This document shows positions 14,201 through 21,603 of a stretch of DNA of 32,236 bases, piece by piece. The DNA lies in NCBI GenBank assembly GCA_023700925.1, contig JAMPXZ010000011.1, positions 1 to 32,236 on the forward strand, given 5' to 3'. A model generated the notes under the pieces. The model was not told the origin of the DNA and ran no database searches. It saw only the letters and a program-made list of their open reading frames with translations. The translations under genes were made by a program, and so were the position numbers. Position 1 is the first letter of the stretch, and every line of letters begins with the position of its first letter. The DNA is from Oligoflexia bacterium. GTDB taxonomy: Bacteria > Bdellovibrionota > UBA1018.

Positions 14201-15088
14201 ATGTCTTTGGCGCGCAAAAAGACCAACTCCGAGTATTCCGAGCTTCTGGCGAAGCTTAATGACATTCGCACGCTTCCGCTCGTCGCGATGAAGGTGAACG
14301 AGCTCATCAATGACCCGAACTCTTCGAGTTCGGATATCGCGGATGTACTGAAAAAAGATCAGGTCCTGACCGCCAAGATCCTCCGCCTGGTGAACTCGTC
14401 CTACTACGCGATCCCGGGCGGGGTGGCCGATGTCCAGCGCGCGCTCGCGTTCCTCGGGTTCAACACCCTCGCGCAACTCGTCCTGAGCCTCTCGGTCTTC
14501 TCGATGTTCACCAGCAACGACTCCGACGAGTTCTCGATGCTCGAGTTCTGGCGCCACGCGCTCGGCACGGGCGTATGCGCCGAGCTGCTCGCCAAGCGCC
14601 TCAAGCTTCCGCGGCCCGAGGAGGCCTTCACCTGCGGCCTGCTCCATGACATCGGCAAGCTCGTTCTCAACGAGATCGACTCCGAACGCCTCAACGACAT
14701 CGTTCGCGAGGCGCGGCGCCGCGAGTGCGCCTTCATCGACGTCGAGCGGGACCTCGATCTTCCCGGGCATTCGTACCTCGGCGAGGTGATTGCCACGCGC
14801 TGGGGCCTGCCTCAGGTGATCCGGCTCGCGATTCGTTATCACCATTTCGACGTCACCCGGATGGACAGCGTGCTCGCCTCGGCCAAGCCCGTGATTCATC
14901 TCGTGCGCCTGGCCAACGCCATCTGCGTGAAGAACCAGGTCGGGCGCTCCGGCAACTTCTCGCAGGGCCAGATCACGCAGGACATGCTGACCCCGCTGAA
15001 CCTTCTGATCACGGAGATCCCGCTGATCGAGGAGCAGCTCAAGACCGCCATGGACCAGACAGGAGCTTTCTTGAATGCGTACCGGTAG
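14201..15088 (+). CDS. HDOD-domain signalling protein
   Basis: The 295-residue product is almost entirely one HDOD domain: LNDIRTLPLVAMKVNELINDPNSSSSDIADVLKKDQVLTAKILRLVNSSYYAIPG, then VQRALAFLGFNTLAQLVLSLSVF and FTCGLLHDIGKLVLNEI. HDOD proteins are non-enzymatic relatives of HD phosphohydrolases that act as scaffolds in two-component and c-di-GMP signalling. It overlaps the histidine kinase gene by 14 bp, so the HDOD protein, kinase and sigma-54 regulator are one operon and likely one pathway. The ATG at 14201 has GAGGGT about 10 nt upstream. Confidence 0.92.
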   Translation: MSLARKKTNSEYSELLAKLNDIRTLPLVAMKVNELINDPNSSSSDIADVLKKDQVLTAKILRLVNSSYYAIPGGVADVQRALAFLGFNTLAQLVLSLSVFSMFTSNDSDEFSMLEFWRHALGTGVCAELLAKRLKLPRPEEAFTCGLLHDIGKLVLNEIDSERLNDIVREARRRECAFIDVERDLDLPGHSYLGEVIATRWGLPQVIRLAIRYHHFDVTRMDSVLASAKPVIHLVRLANAICVKNQVGRSGNFSQGQITQDMLTPLNLLITEIPLIEEQLKTAMDQTGAFLNAYR

Positions 15089-16262
15089 CGCGCTGGCGCT
15101 CGCCGAAGCGCCCGAGAGCAAGTACGAGGCGATCTTCAACCAGGCCTCGGACGCCATTCTCGCGATCCTGCCCGACGGGCGGATCGACGCCGCCAATCAT
15201 GCGGCCGAGGAGATGACCGGCTATCTGCGGCAGGAGCTCGCGGGCGCCGCGATCGACGTGCTGGTGCCGGAGCCGTCCAAGCGCCTTCATCGCGCGCGGC
15301 CACTGACGCGGGAGCTGCTTTCGTCGCCGGGGACCTTCGAGGACATCGCGATCCTGCGCAAGGACGGCTATGTCCGCTTCGTCGACCTGAACGTGCGCCC
15401 CGTGAGCAGCGAGCGGCATGGCCTCACGATCGCGCTCTTCCGCGACGTGACCGAGAAAAAAAGCATGGAGCGCGAGCTCATCACCAAGCACTCGGAGCTG
15501 CGCAACGCCTATTACCAGCTCGAAAAGAAAAACGCCGAGCTCCAGGGCATGCAGGAGATCCTCGTGCAGTCGGGCAAGCTCGCGGCGCTCGGGGAACTCG
15601 CCGCCGGGATCGCCCATGAGCTCAACCAGCCGCTGCAGGGGATCCGTGGCTACGCGCAGGAGATCCAGAGCGTCGTCGAGAGCGGCCCCGAGGCCGCGGC
15701 GGCGCTGCGCGAGATCATCTCGAACGTCGACAAGATGGCTGGGATCATCGGCTATCTGCGCGCCTTCGTGCGCAAGTCGGTCGAGCAGTACGAGTGGACC
15801 GATGTACACGCGGCGATCGAGGAGTCGCTCAAGATGCTCTCACGCCAGTTCGCCGCGCGCGGGATCACGGTGAAGCGTGACTTCGCCGGGGAGCTCCCGA
15901 AAATTTACGCCAACCCGCTCCAGCTCGAGCAGGTCTTCATCAACCTCGCGACGAACGCGCGCGACGCGATCGAAGCGGCCGGGCGGGGCAAGGGCACGAT
16001 TTCCATCATTACGCGTTTCAAGGGTGATTTTGTCGAGATCGATTTCGGCGATGACGGTTGCGGGATGAACGAGCGGATCAAGGCCAAGGCGTTCAACCCG
16101 TTCTTTACGACCAAAGAGGTGGGCAAGGGCATGGGCTTGGGGCTGAGCCTCAGCTACGGCATCCTTTCGAAGCTCAACGGGTCGATCGTGGTCGAGAGCG
16201 AATTGGGTAAAGGGGCGGCGTTCCGGATCCGCATCCCCAGGGATTTCAGGGAAATGGGTTAA
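15075..16262 (+). CDS. PAS-domain sensor histidine kinase
   Basis: The 395-residue soluble kinase has a PAS domain (about 15-128, YEAIFNQASDAILAILPDGRIDAANHAAEEMTGY), a coiled linker (128-165) and a HisKA domain with GIAHELNQPLQGI and His181 as phosphoacceptor. The ATPase domain has N box NLATNARDAIEA (Asn294), G1 DFGDDGCGM, F box FNPFFTTK and G2 GMGLGLSLSYG. There is no transmembrane segment, so it senses a cytoplasmic signal through PAS. This is the NtrB-like arrangement that goes with a sigma-54 regulator, and the regulator follows 15 bp later. ATG 15075 overlaps the HDOD gene by 14 bp. Confidence 0.95.
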   Translation: MRTGSALALAEAPESKYEAIFNQASDAILAILPDGRIDAANHAAEEMTGYLRQELAGAAIDVLVPEPSKRLHRARPLTRELLSSPGTFEDIAILRKDGYVRFVDLNVRPVSSERHGLTIALFRDVTEKKSMERELITKHSELRNAYYQLEKKNAELQGMQEILVQSGKLAALGELAAGIAHELNQPLQGIRGYAQEIQSVVESGPEAAAALREIISNVDKMAGIIGYLRAFVRKSVEQYEWTDVHAAIEESLKMLSRQFAARGITVKRDFAGELPKIYANPLQLEQVFINLATNARDAIEAAGRGKGTISIITRFKGDFVEIDFGDDGCGMNERIKAKAFNPFFTTKEVGKGMGLGLSLSYGILSKLNGSIVVESELGKGAAFRIRIPRDFREMG

Positions 16263-16277
16263 ACAGAGGAGAGAAAG

Positions 16278-17795
16278 ATGACGAAGGCACGCATTCTGGT
16301 AGTCGATGACGAGGATACCATCCGCAAGCTGCTCAAGGCGCGGCTCGAACGCGAGGGCTACGATGTGGCCGTCGCGAGCCAGGCCGAGGAGGCGCAGGCC
16401 GCCTTCGCCTCGGGCGGGGACGTGGGCGTCCTGGTGACGGATCTCCGGATGCCGGGCAAGGACGGCTTCGCCCTGATGGACTGGGCGAAGAAGAGCTATC
16501 CCCATCTTCGCGTGATCGTGATCACCGGGCACGGTGAAAAAGAGGTGGCCGTCAAGGCGCTGCGCCAGGGCGCGGCCGACTACCTTGAGAAACCTTTTGA
16601 CCTCGACGAGCTCAGCCATTCGGTCAAGCGGTGCCTGAACGAGTACCGGCTCGAGCACGAGAACACGGACCTGGTGGCCCGCCTCGAGGCGCGCGCCGAG
16701 CGCGTCGAGGGCAAGAGCGAGGACAAGCTCTGGTACGTCTCCAAATCGCCCGCGATGGGCAAGGTCAACGAGTGGGTCACTATCCTGAGGCGCGAGGCCA
16801 TGCGTGGCGGCGGCGAGGAGCTGCCGGTCCTGATCCTCGGCCAGAGCGGCACGGGCAAGGAAGGCATCGCCCGGATGGTTCACGCGGGTTCCCGGCGCGG
16901 CAAGGGCCCCTGGGTCGCGGTGAACTGCGCGAACTTCAACGAGCAGCTTCTCGAAAGCGAGCTCTTCGGCCATGAGCGCGGCGCCTTCACCGGCGCGAAT
17001 GCGCTGAAGCGCGGCCTCTTCGAGCTTGCCAAGGGCGGCACGCTCTTCCTCGACGAGATCGGCGAGATGGACGTCAAGCTCCAGGCCAAGCTCCTGCGCG
17101 TGCTGCAGGAGAAGGTCTTCCGCCGCGTGGGCGGGACCGCGGATCTCGAGACCGATGTCCGGGTGATCGCGGCCACGAACCAGAACCTGCAGGCGCGGGT
17201 GAAGGCGGGCAGTTTCCGCGAGGATCTCTACCATCGCATCAACGGCGTGGTGATCGACGTGCCGGCGCTCGCCGAACGCACGGATGACATCGTGCCGATG
17301 GCGACCCAGTTCGCCGAGCGGGCGTTCCGCGCGCGCGGCAAGGCTTTTGGCGGCTTTTCGCCCGAGGCCGAGGCGGTTCTTCGCGACTACGCCTGGCCGG
17401 GTAATGTCCGTGAACTTCTGAACGTGATGGAGCGGACGGCGCTCATCTGGGAAGGCGCGGGCGCGCTGACGGCTAAGGCGCTTTCGATCCCGGGTGCCGA
17501 GAGCGGCGCCGCCACGGGCGGTCCGCGGCTCGAGCTGGTCAGGACCCCGATCCAGGCGGAAGAGGGCGACAGCTACACCGAGCTCAAGAAGAAGTGGGCC
17601 GATGCCTTCGAGCGCGAGTATCTGGTTTCGATCCTCGTGAAGTTCGCCGGCAACGTCTCGGCCGCCGCGCGCGAAGCCAAGATCGATCGCAGTAACTTCC
17701 TGCGGCTGCTCCGCCGTCACGGCCTGACCGCCGAGGCGTACCGGACGGCGGCGACCAAGGCGCAGGAGGCCGCTCCGGCGAAGCTCGTGGCTTGA
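16278..17795 (+). CDS. NtrC-type sigma-54-dependent response regulator
   Basis: The 505-residue product has a receiver domain (Asp10/11, phosphoacceptor Asp55 in VTDLRMPG, Lys105) and an AAA+ domain with Walker A GQSGTGKE (188-195), GAFTGA (235-240) and Walker [12 protein letters not shown] (253-263). A C-terminal Fis-type helix-turn-helix follows (about 462-485, [21 protein letters not shown]). The intact GAFTGA loop means it can contact sigma-54 and activate -24/-12 promoters. It is presumably phosphorylated by the kinase encoded just upstream. A very good sigma-54 promoter lies 580 bp downstream, ahead of the diguanylate cyclase. GAGGAGAG gives a strong ribosome site. Confidence 0.96.
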   Translation: MTKARILVVDDEDTIRKLLKARLEREGYDVAVASQAEEAQAAFASGGDVGVLVTDLRMPGKDGFALMDWAKKSYPHLRVIVITGHGEKEVAVKALRQGAADYLEKPFDLDELSHSVKRCLNEYRLEHENTDLVARLEARAERVEGKSEDKLWYVSKSPAMGKVNEWVTILRREAMRGGGEELPVLILGQSGTGKEGIARMVHAGSRRGKGPWVAVNCANFNEQLLESELFGHERGAFTGANALKRGLFELAKGGTLFLDEIGEMDVKLQAKLLRVLQEKVFRRVGGTADLETDVRVIAATNQNLQARVKAGSFREDLYHRINGVVIDVPALAERTDDIVPMATQFAERAFRARGKAFGGFSPEAEAVLRDYAWPGNVRELLNVMERTALIWEGAGALTAKALSIPGAESGAATGGPRLELVRTPIQAEEGDSYTELKKKWADAFEREYLVSILVKFAGNVSAAAREAKIDRSNFLRLLRRHGLTAEAYRTAATKAQEAAPAKLVA

Positions 17796-17862
17796 GCTGA
17801 TTCGGCTGGATACGCAGAGTGGTGGTCGGAAAAGTAAATTGAGATTGACGCATTGAGTCATC

Positions 17863-17895
17863 ATGGGATACGCGTGTCCACACACGGAGTCCCAT
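17863..17895 (+). promoter_or_regulatory. Inverted repeat at the start of the 17897 gene
   Basis: ATGGGA (17863-17868) pairs with TCCCAT (17890-17895), with an inner CGTGT/ACACG stem (17873-17877 and 17882-17886). The GGAG ribosome site (17886-17889) lies inside. A possible promoter, TTGACG (17845-17850)-16 bp-GATACG (17867-17872), overlaps the left arm, so the repeat could be an operator or an RNA hairpin. The arms recur before deoC. Confidence 0.45.
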
Positions 17896-17896
17896 T

Positions 17897-18280
17897 ATGA
17901 TGAAATCCGCTCTTGCCGCTTTCCTGCTCTTGATGACTTATTCCTCCGCCTACGCGACGACCGCTGTTCTTTGCGGTGACCCTGCACGGGTGGATGAGGA
18001 CAACGATACGGCGGCGGTCTGGCTGATATTTGGAAATCCCGACTCGCGTTCGTCAGATGAAATCACCGTAACCTTCAAAGGGAAAGAAGCCAGCGTCACT
18101 GCGGTAAAGGTGGATGCAGGCAAGGTCACCATTGACGTCGTTCGACCCAAGGCGACTGTGATTCTCGAAGAGCGCTTCATTGACTACGTCGCCTGCGACG
18201 GCGAAAGCCTTTTTTCGCTTCAGCTCGTATCCGGGACTCGCACGAAGACCGTGGACGAGTGCCGCTGTTTTTCAGACTAG
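17897..18280 (+). CDS. Small secreted protein between regulator and diguanylate cyclase
   Basis: The 127-residue product has a Sec signal peptide (MMKSALAAFLLLMTYSSAYA) and a mature part of about 105 residues with alternating strand patterns (DEITVTFKGKEASVTAVKVDAGKVTIDVV). Four Cys (25, about 99, 121 and 123 by position in the translation) suggest one or two disulfides and a periplasmic location. The base composition is somewhat less GC-rich than its neighbours. It could be a sensory or output protein of the surrounding signalling block, but nothing in the sequence proves this. No family recognised. Confidence 0.72.
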   Translation: MMKSALAAFLLLMTYSSAYATTAVLCGDPARVDEDNDTAAVWLIFGNPDSRSSDEITVTFKGKEASVTAVKVDAGKVTIDVVRPKATVILEERFIDYVACDGESLFSLQLVSGTRTKTVDECRCFSD

Positions 18281-18301
18281 ATCCAGGTCCGCCTCACCTC
18301 G

Positions 18302-18336
18302 TGTGTCCTCCATTACCCGGACTTGGCCGGGACACA
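18302..18336. promoter_or_regulatory. Inverted repeat, candidate enhancer site for the sigma-54 regulator
   Basis: TGTGTCC (18302-18308) and GGACACA (18330-18336) are perfect 7-bp complements 21 bp apart. They lie about 65-100 bp upstream of the predicted start point of the sigma-54 promoter at 18374, the usual distance for an activator site. TGTGTCC with a nearby GGAC also occurs at 14168-14182 before the HDOD gene. Confidence 0.4.
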
Positions 18337-18373
18337 GCGACGCGCAAGTCCTCGATTTCCCGAAGCCCCGCTC

Positions 18374-18389
18374 TGGCACCGCAGGTGCT
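18374..18389 (+). promoter_or_regulatory. Sigma-54 (-24/-12) promoter for the diguanylate cyclase gene
   Basis: TGGCACCGCAGGTGCT matches TGGCACG-N4-TTGCW with GG and GC at the correct 10-bp separation; only the G after TGGCAC and the first T of TTGC differ. It lies 60 bp before the cyclase ATG and downstream of an NtrC-type activator gene. A start point near 18400 is expected. Confidence 0.75.
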
Positions 18390-18448
18390 TTATCTAGCTG
18401 GCATGAACGCCGGGCATGGTGCCTGGCTCAACGCCGGAGGATACAAGC

Positions 18449-19090
18449 ATGGACCGGGAGCCGCTGGAAACTAGCCTCAGGGAAATTCGTCACCTCCTCT
18501 CACACCTCCACGGTGAAGTCACCGCCCTGGAGCAAAGCTACAGCGAAGTGCTCTCGGTCCTCCGGCGAGTCGAGGGAGCTGCTGATACGGACGATCTGAC
18601 CGGTCTGCTGCGCCGACGGGCCTTCTTCCGCAAGTGGGAGCTGCTGCTCAAGAAGTGTGAAGCGCTGGGTGAGAACTGCGGTGTGCTGATGATCGATATC
18701 GACCACTTCAAGAAGGTCAACGACACCCACGGCCACGCGACCGGTGATGACGTCCTCAAGCGGGTCTCCGGGCTTCTCAAACAGTTCGAGTCTCCCCGCT
18801 GTATCGCGGGGAGGCTCGGGGGTGAGGAGTTCGCGGTGGTGGTGCAGGGGACGGACGCCGAAGTCCTTGGCGTCGCCGAGCTGATCCGGCGGGGGGCCGA
18901 AAGACTTCACGGCCCCGTGCTCGATGGCGACGGCAAACCTTTGGATAAAATTGAATGGAAATGTACTCTTAGCGCCGGAATGGCCTCTTCCCGAAAGCTC
19001 GGTCTTGATCCCACCCGGCTCCTCAAAGCCGCTGATGAGGCGCTCTACGAGGCCAAGGCCAAGGGACGCAACCAGGTCCGGGCAGCCTAA
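18449..19090 (+). CDS. GGDEF diguanylate cyclase
   Basis: The 213-residue protein has an N-terminal helical or coiled segment (1-45, LREIRHLLSHLHGEVTALEQSYSEVLSVLRR) and a GGDEF domain beginning DTDDLTGLLRRRAFF, with MIDIDHFKKVNDTHGHATGD and the active-site GGEEF (124-128). All catalytic signature residues are present, so it should make c-di-GMP from two GTP. The product-inhibition motif RxxD expected just before the active site is not there (SPRC instead), so feedback inhibition may be absent. GGAGG lies 8 nt before ATG 18449; an in-frame start at 18416 has no ribosome site. Expression is probably driven by the sigma-54 promoter upstream. Confidence 0.94.
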   Translation: MDREPLETSLREIRHLLSHLHGEVTALEQSYSEVLSVLRRVEGAADTDDLTGLLRRRAFFRKWELLLKKCEALGENCGVLMIDIDHFKKVNDTHGHATGDDVLKRVSGLLKQFESPRCIAGRLGGEEFAVVVQGTDAEVLGVAELIRRGAERLHGPVLDGDGKPLDKIEWKCTLSAGMASSRKLGLDPTRLLKAADEALYEAKAKGRNQVRAA

Positions 19091-19125
19091 CTGCTGGTAA
19101 AACGGGTGGAAATCGGCATTTCCCT

Positions 19126-19146
19126 ATGGGATACAAGAAGTCCCAT
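19126..19146 (+). promoter_or_regulatory. Inverted repeat overlapping the deoC start codon
   Basis: ATGGGA (19126-19131) pairs with TCCCAT (19141-19146); the ATG of deoC begins inside the right arm. TCCC at 19121-19124 can pair with the same GGGA, so two folds exclude each other. The flanks ATGGGATAC and AGTCCCAT are identical to those at 17863-17895. Confidence 0.4.
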
Positions 19147-20041
19147 GACCACCTCACCGCCCGTTGACCAGCTAGGGATCGAAGAGCGGATCGCGCGCCT
19201 CGGCTCCCGCACCATCAAGAAGGAATCCAAGCTCGAGGCCCTCAAGCTCGCACTGAGCATGATCGACCTCACCACGCTGGATTCCAAAGACACCCCCGGC
19301 AAGGTCCGCCAGCTCTGCGCCAAAGCCATCCGGCCTTATGAGGCGATGCCCGATCTTCCTTCGGTGGCCGCCGTCTGCGTCTACCCGAACCTGGTCAGGG
19401 TCGCCAAGAAGGCCCTTCAGACCATGGCTCCGGGCTGCCGGATCAACGTCGCGGCCGTGGCCACGGCTTTTCCGAGCGGAATGAGCTCGCTCAAGTTCCG
19501 CCTCGAAGAAACGCGCTGGGCGGTTCAGGAAGGCGCTGATGAGATCGACATGGTGATCTCGCGGGGCAAGTTCCTGGCGGGCGAGCACGAGGCGGTGGCC
19601 GACGAGATTCGGGCCGTGAAGGAAGCCTGCGGCGAAGCGCATCTGAAAGTCATTCTCGAGACCGGCGAGCTCGGCACCCTCGATAACGTCCGCCTGGCCA
19701 GCGATCTTGCGATCGACGCGGGCGCGGATTTCATCAAGACCTCGACCGGCAAGATCCAACCCGCCGCCACGCTCCCGGTGACGCTCGTGATGCTCCAGGC
19801 GATCCGCGATCACTATTACCGCACCGGCAAGCGCGTCGGGATGAAGCCCGCCGGCGGGATCGCCACGGCAAAGCTCGCGCTGCAGTACCTCGTGGTCGTC
19901 AAGGAAACGCTCGGGCAGGCCTGGCTGCAGCCGGACCTGTTCCGCTTCGGCGCGAGCGCGCTTGCGAACGACATCCTCCGCCAGCTCGTCAAGGAACGCA
20001 CGGGCGTGTACCAGTCCCTGGATTACTTCACGAAAGACTGA
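19145..20041 (+). CDS. deoC: Deoxyribose-phosphate aldolase
   Basis: DeoC splits 2-deoxyribose 5-phosphate into glyceraldehyde 3-phosphate and acetaldehyde, the last step of deoxynucleoside catabolism. The 298-residue product has EIDMVISRGKFL (Asp135), FIKTSTGK with Schiff-base Lys198, and GMKPAGGI with Lys234, all as in the family. It is longer than E. coli DeoC (about 260) by an N-terminal extension. A GTG at 19106 would extend it by 13 residues without a ribosome site. The ATG at 19145 is also weakly served, lying in a hairpin. Two aldehyde dehydrogenase homologues follow within 12 bp each, presumably to deal with the acetaldehyde. Confidence 0.94.
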   Translation: MTTSPPVDQLGIEERIARLGSRTIKKESKLEALKLALSMIDLTTLDSKDTPGKVRQLCAKAIRPYEAMPDLPSVAAVCVYPNLVRVAKKALQTMAPGCRINVAAVATAFPSGMSSLKFRLEETRWAVQEGADEIDMVISRGKFLAGEHEAVADEIRAVKEACGEAHLKVILETGELGTLDNVRLASDLAIDAGADFIKTSTGKIQPAATLPVTLVMLQAIRDHYYRTGKRVGMKPAGGIATAKLALQYLVVVKETLGQAWLQPDLFRFGASALANDILRQLVKERTGVYQSLDYFTKD

Positions 20042-20052
20042 GAGAGAGCTTC

Positions 20053-21591
20053 ATGAAAGCCACTACCAAAATTACTGCCAAAGCCGCTGTTAAGCCCGCT
20101 TCCAAACTTACGAATAAAAAACCCGCTCGCCCCGAGCGGTGTCTCGATTTCAAAACCGTCTGGAACTACAAGGCCTCGCCCGAGAGTGCCGAGAGCGCCA
20201 AACTCGAGAAGCGTTACGAGCTTTTCATCGACGGCAAGTTCGTCCCGCCTTCGGATGGCGCGTACTTCGCGAATTTTAACCCCGCGACCGAAGCCAAGCT
20301 CTGCGAGGTGGCTGAAGGCTCGCCGGCTGACGTCGATCGCGCGGTAAAGTCCGCGCGCGCGGCTTTCGAAGGCGTCTGGGCGAAGCTGCCCGCGCACGAG
20401 CGCGGCAAGTGCCTGTTCCGCCTCGCGCGGCTCATTCAGGAGCGCACGAGCGAGCTCGCGGTGACGGAGACGCTCGATACGGGCAAGCCCATCCGCGAGT
20501 CGCGCGCCTTTGAGCTCCCGCTCGCGGCAAACCAGTTTTTCTATTACGCGGGCTGGGCTGACAAGCTGGGTTTTGCCTTCCCGGGCCGCAGGCCGCGGCC
20601 CATCGGAGTCGTGGCAGGGGTGATCTCGTGGAACTTCCCGCTGCTCATGGCGGCGCGCAAGCTCGCGCCCGCGCTCGCCGCGGGCAACACCGTGGTATTG
20701 AAGCCTTCGAAGACCGCGCCGCTCGCGGCGCTGAAGCTCGCGCGGCTCGCGGAGGAGGCGGGCTTCCCGCCCGGCGTGGTGAACGTCGTCACGGGTGGCA
20801 AGGCGACGGGTGAGGCGCTCGTCGCGCACGAAGGCGTGGCTCTCGTTTCTTTCGCGGGGGCGACCGAGACGGGCAAAGCCATCGGCAAGGCGCTTGCGGG
20901 CACCGCTCGCAGGTGCGCGCTCGAACTCGGCGGCAAGAACGCCTATCTGATCTTCGAGGATTCGGCGATCGACCAGGCGGTGGATGGAATCGTCGACGGC
21001 GTGTTCCTCAATCAGGGACCCGTGCTTTCCGCGAGCTCGCGACTCTATGTGCAGGAGTCCATCGCCAAGGTCGTCGTTCGCAAGCTTCGTGATCGGCTCG
21101 AGACGCTGAACGTCGGCGATCCGCTCGACAAGAACACGGACGTGGGCGCGCTCCCGACGCGGGAGCTGCTCCAGCGCGTGCAGGCGCACGTGAAAGCGGG
21201 CCTCGCCGAAGGCGTTACGAGCTACCAGGCCGACCAACAGGTTCCGAAGAAAGGGTTCTTCCACGCGCCCGTGCTCTTCACGGACGTCGCGCAGTCACAT
21301 CGCCTGACGCAAGAAGAGGTTTTCGGCCCCGTGCTCGCGATCCAGACCTTCCGCACGGCTGAAGAGGCCATCGAAAAGGCGAACAACACGCCGTCCGGCA
21401 TGGCGAGCGGGGTGTGGACCGACAAGGGCTCGCGGATCTTCAGCATCGCCCGCCAGCTCAAGACCGGTGTCGTCTGGGCCAATGCCTACAACAAGTACGA
21501 TCCGACCTCGCCCGCGGGCGGGTGCAAGGAGAGCGGCCTCGGCCGCGATGGTGGCCTGCACGGCCTTGCCTCTTACGTCGAGCTCAACTGA
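20053..21591 (+). CDS. Aldehyde dehydrogenase homologue lacking the catalytic Cys
   Basis: The 512-residue protein has the full ALDH fold. NAD-binding residues are in place (ISWNFP with Asn194, VLKPSK with Lys217), as are LELGGKN with Glu291, EEVFGPVL and a normal C-terminus. However, the loop that should read NQGxxC is NQGPVLSASSR: Leu325 (codon CTT at 21025-21027) replaces the nucleophilic Cys. Ser326 is next to it. As read, classical oxidation through a thiohemiacetal is not possible, so it may be a regulatory or structural subunit, or use other chemistry. The first 30 residues are rich in Lys, Thr and Ala (KATTKITAKAAVKPASK), an unusual extension. It is co-transcribed with deoC (11 bp gap) and the half-length homologue (12 bp). 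Confidence 0.9.
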   Translation: MKATTKITAKAAVKPASKLTNKKPARPERCLDFKTVWNYKASPESAESAKLEKRYELFIDGKFVPPSDGAYFANFNPATEAKLCEVAEGSPADVDRAVKSARAAFEGVWAKLPAHERGKCLFRLARLIQERTSELAVTETLDTGKPIRESRAFELPLAANQFFYYAGWADKLGFAFPGRRPRPIGVVAGVISWNFPLLMAARKLAPALAAGNTVVLKPSKTAPLAALKLARLAEEAGFPPGVVNVVTGGKATGEALVAHEGVALVSFAGATETGKAIGKALAGTARRCALELGGKNAYLIFEDSAIDQAVDGIVDGVFLNQGPVLSASSRLYVQESIAKVVVRKLRDRLETLNVGDPLDKNTDVGALPTRELLQRVQAHVKAGLAEGVTSYQADQQVPKKGFFHAPVLFTDVAQSHRLTQEEVFGPVLAIQTFRTAEEAIEKANNTPSGMASGVWTDKGSRIFSIARQLKTGVVWANAYNKYDPTSPAGGCKESGLGRDGGLHGLASYVELN

Positions 21592-21603
21592 GGAATCCCG
21601 CAT

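Noticed and set aside
15840-17885. A 681-codon minus-strand open frame
   Set aside because: It runs antisense to the histidine kinase and sigma-54 regulator. GC-rich codon bias creates such long shadow frames; no motif or ribosome site supports it.
18324-18338. Second sigma-54-like promoter (TGGCCGG-N5-AGC)
   Set aside because: GG and GC have the right spacing but the other consensus positions fit poorly; the site at 18374 is far better.
18281-18448. c-di-GMP riboswitch before the diguanylate cyclase
   Set aside because: No GEMM core sequence. The region is better explained by a sigma-54 promoter and an upstream dyad.
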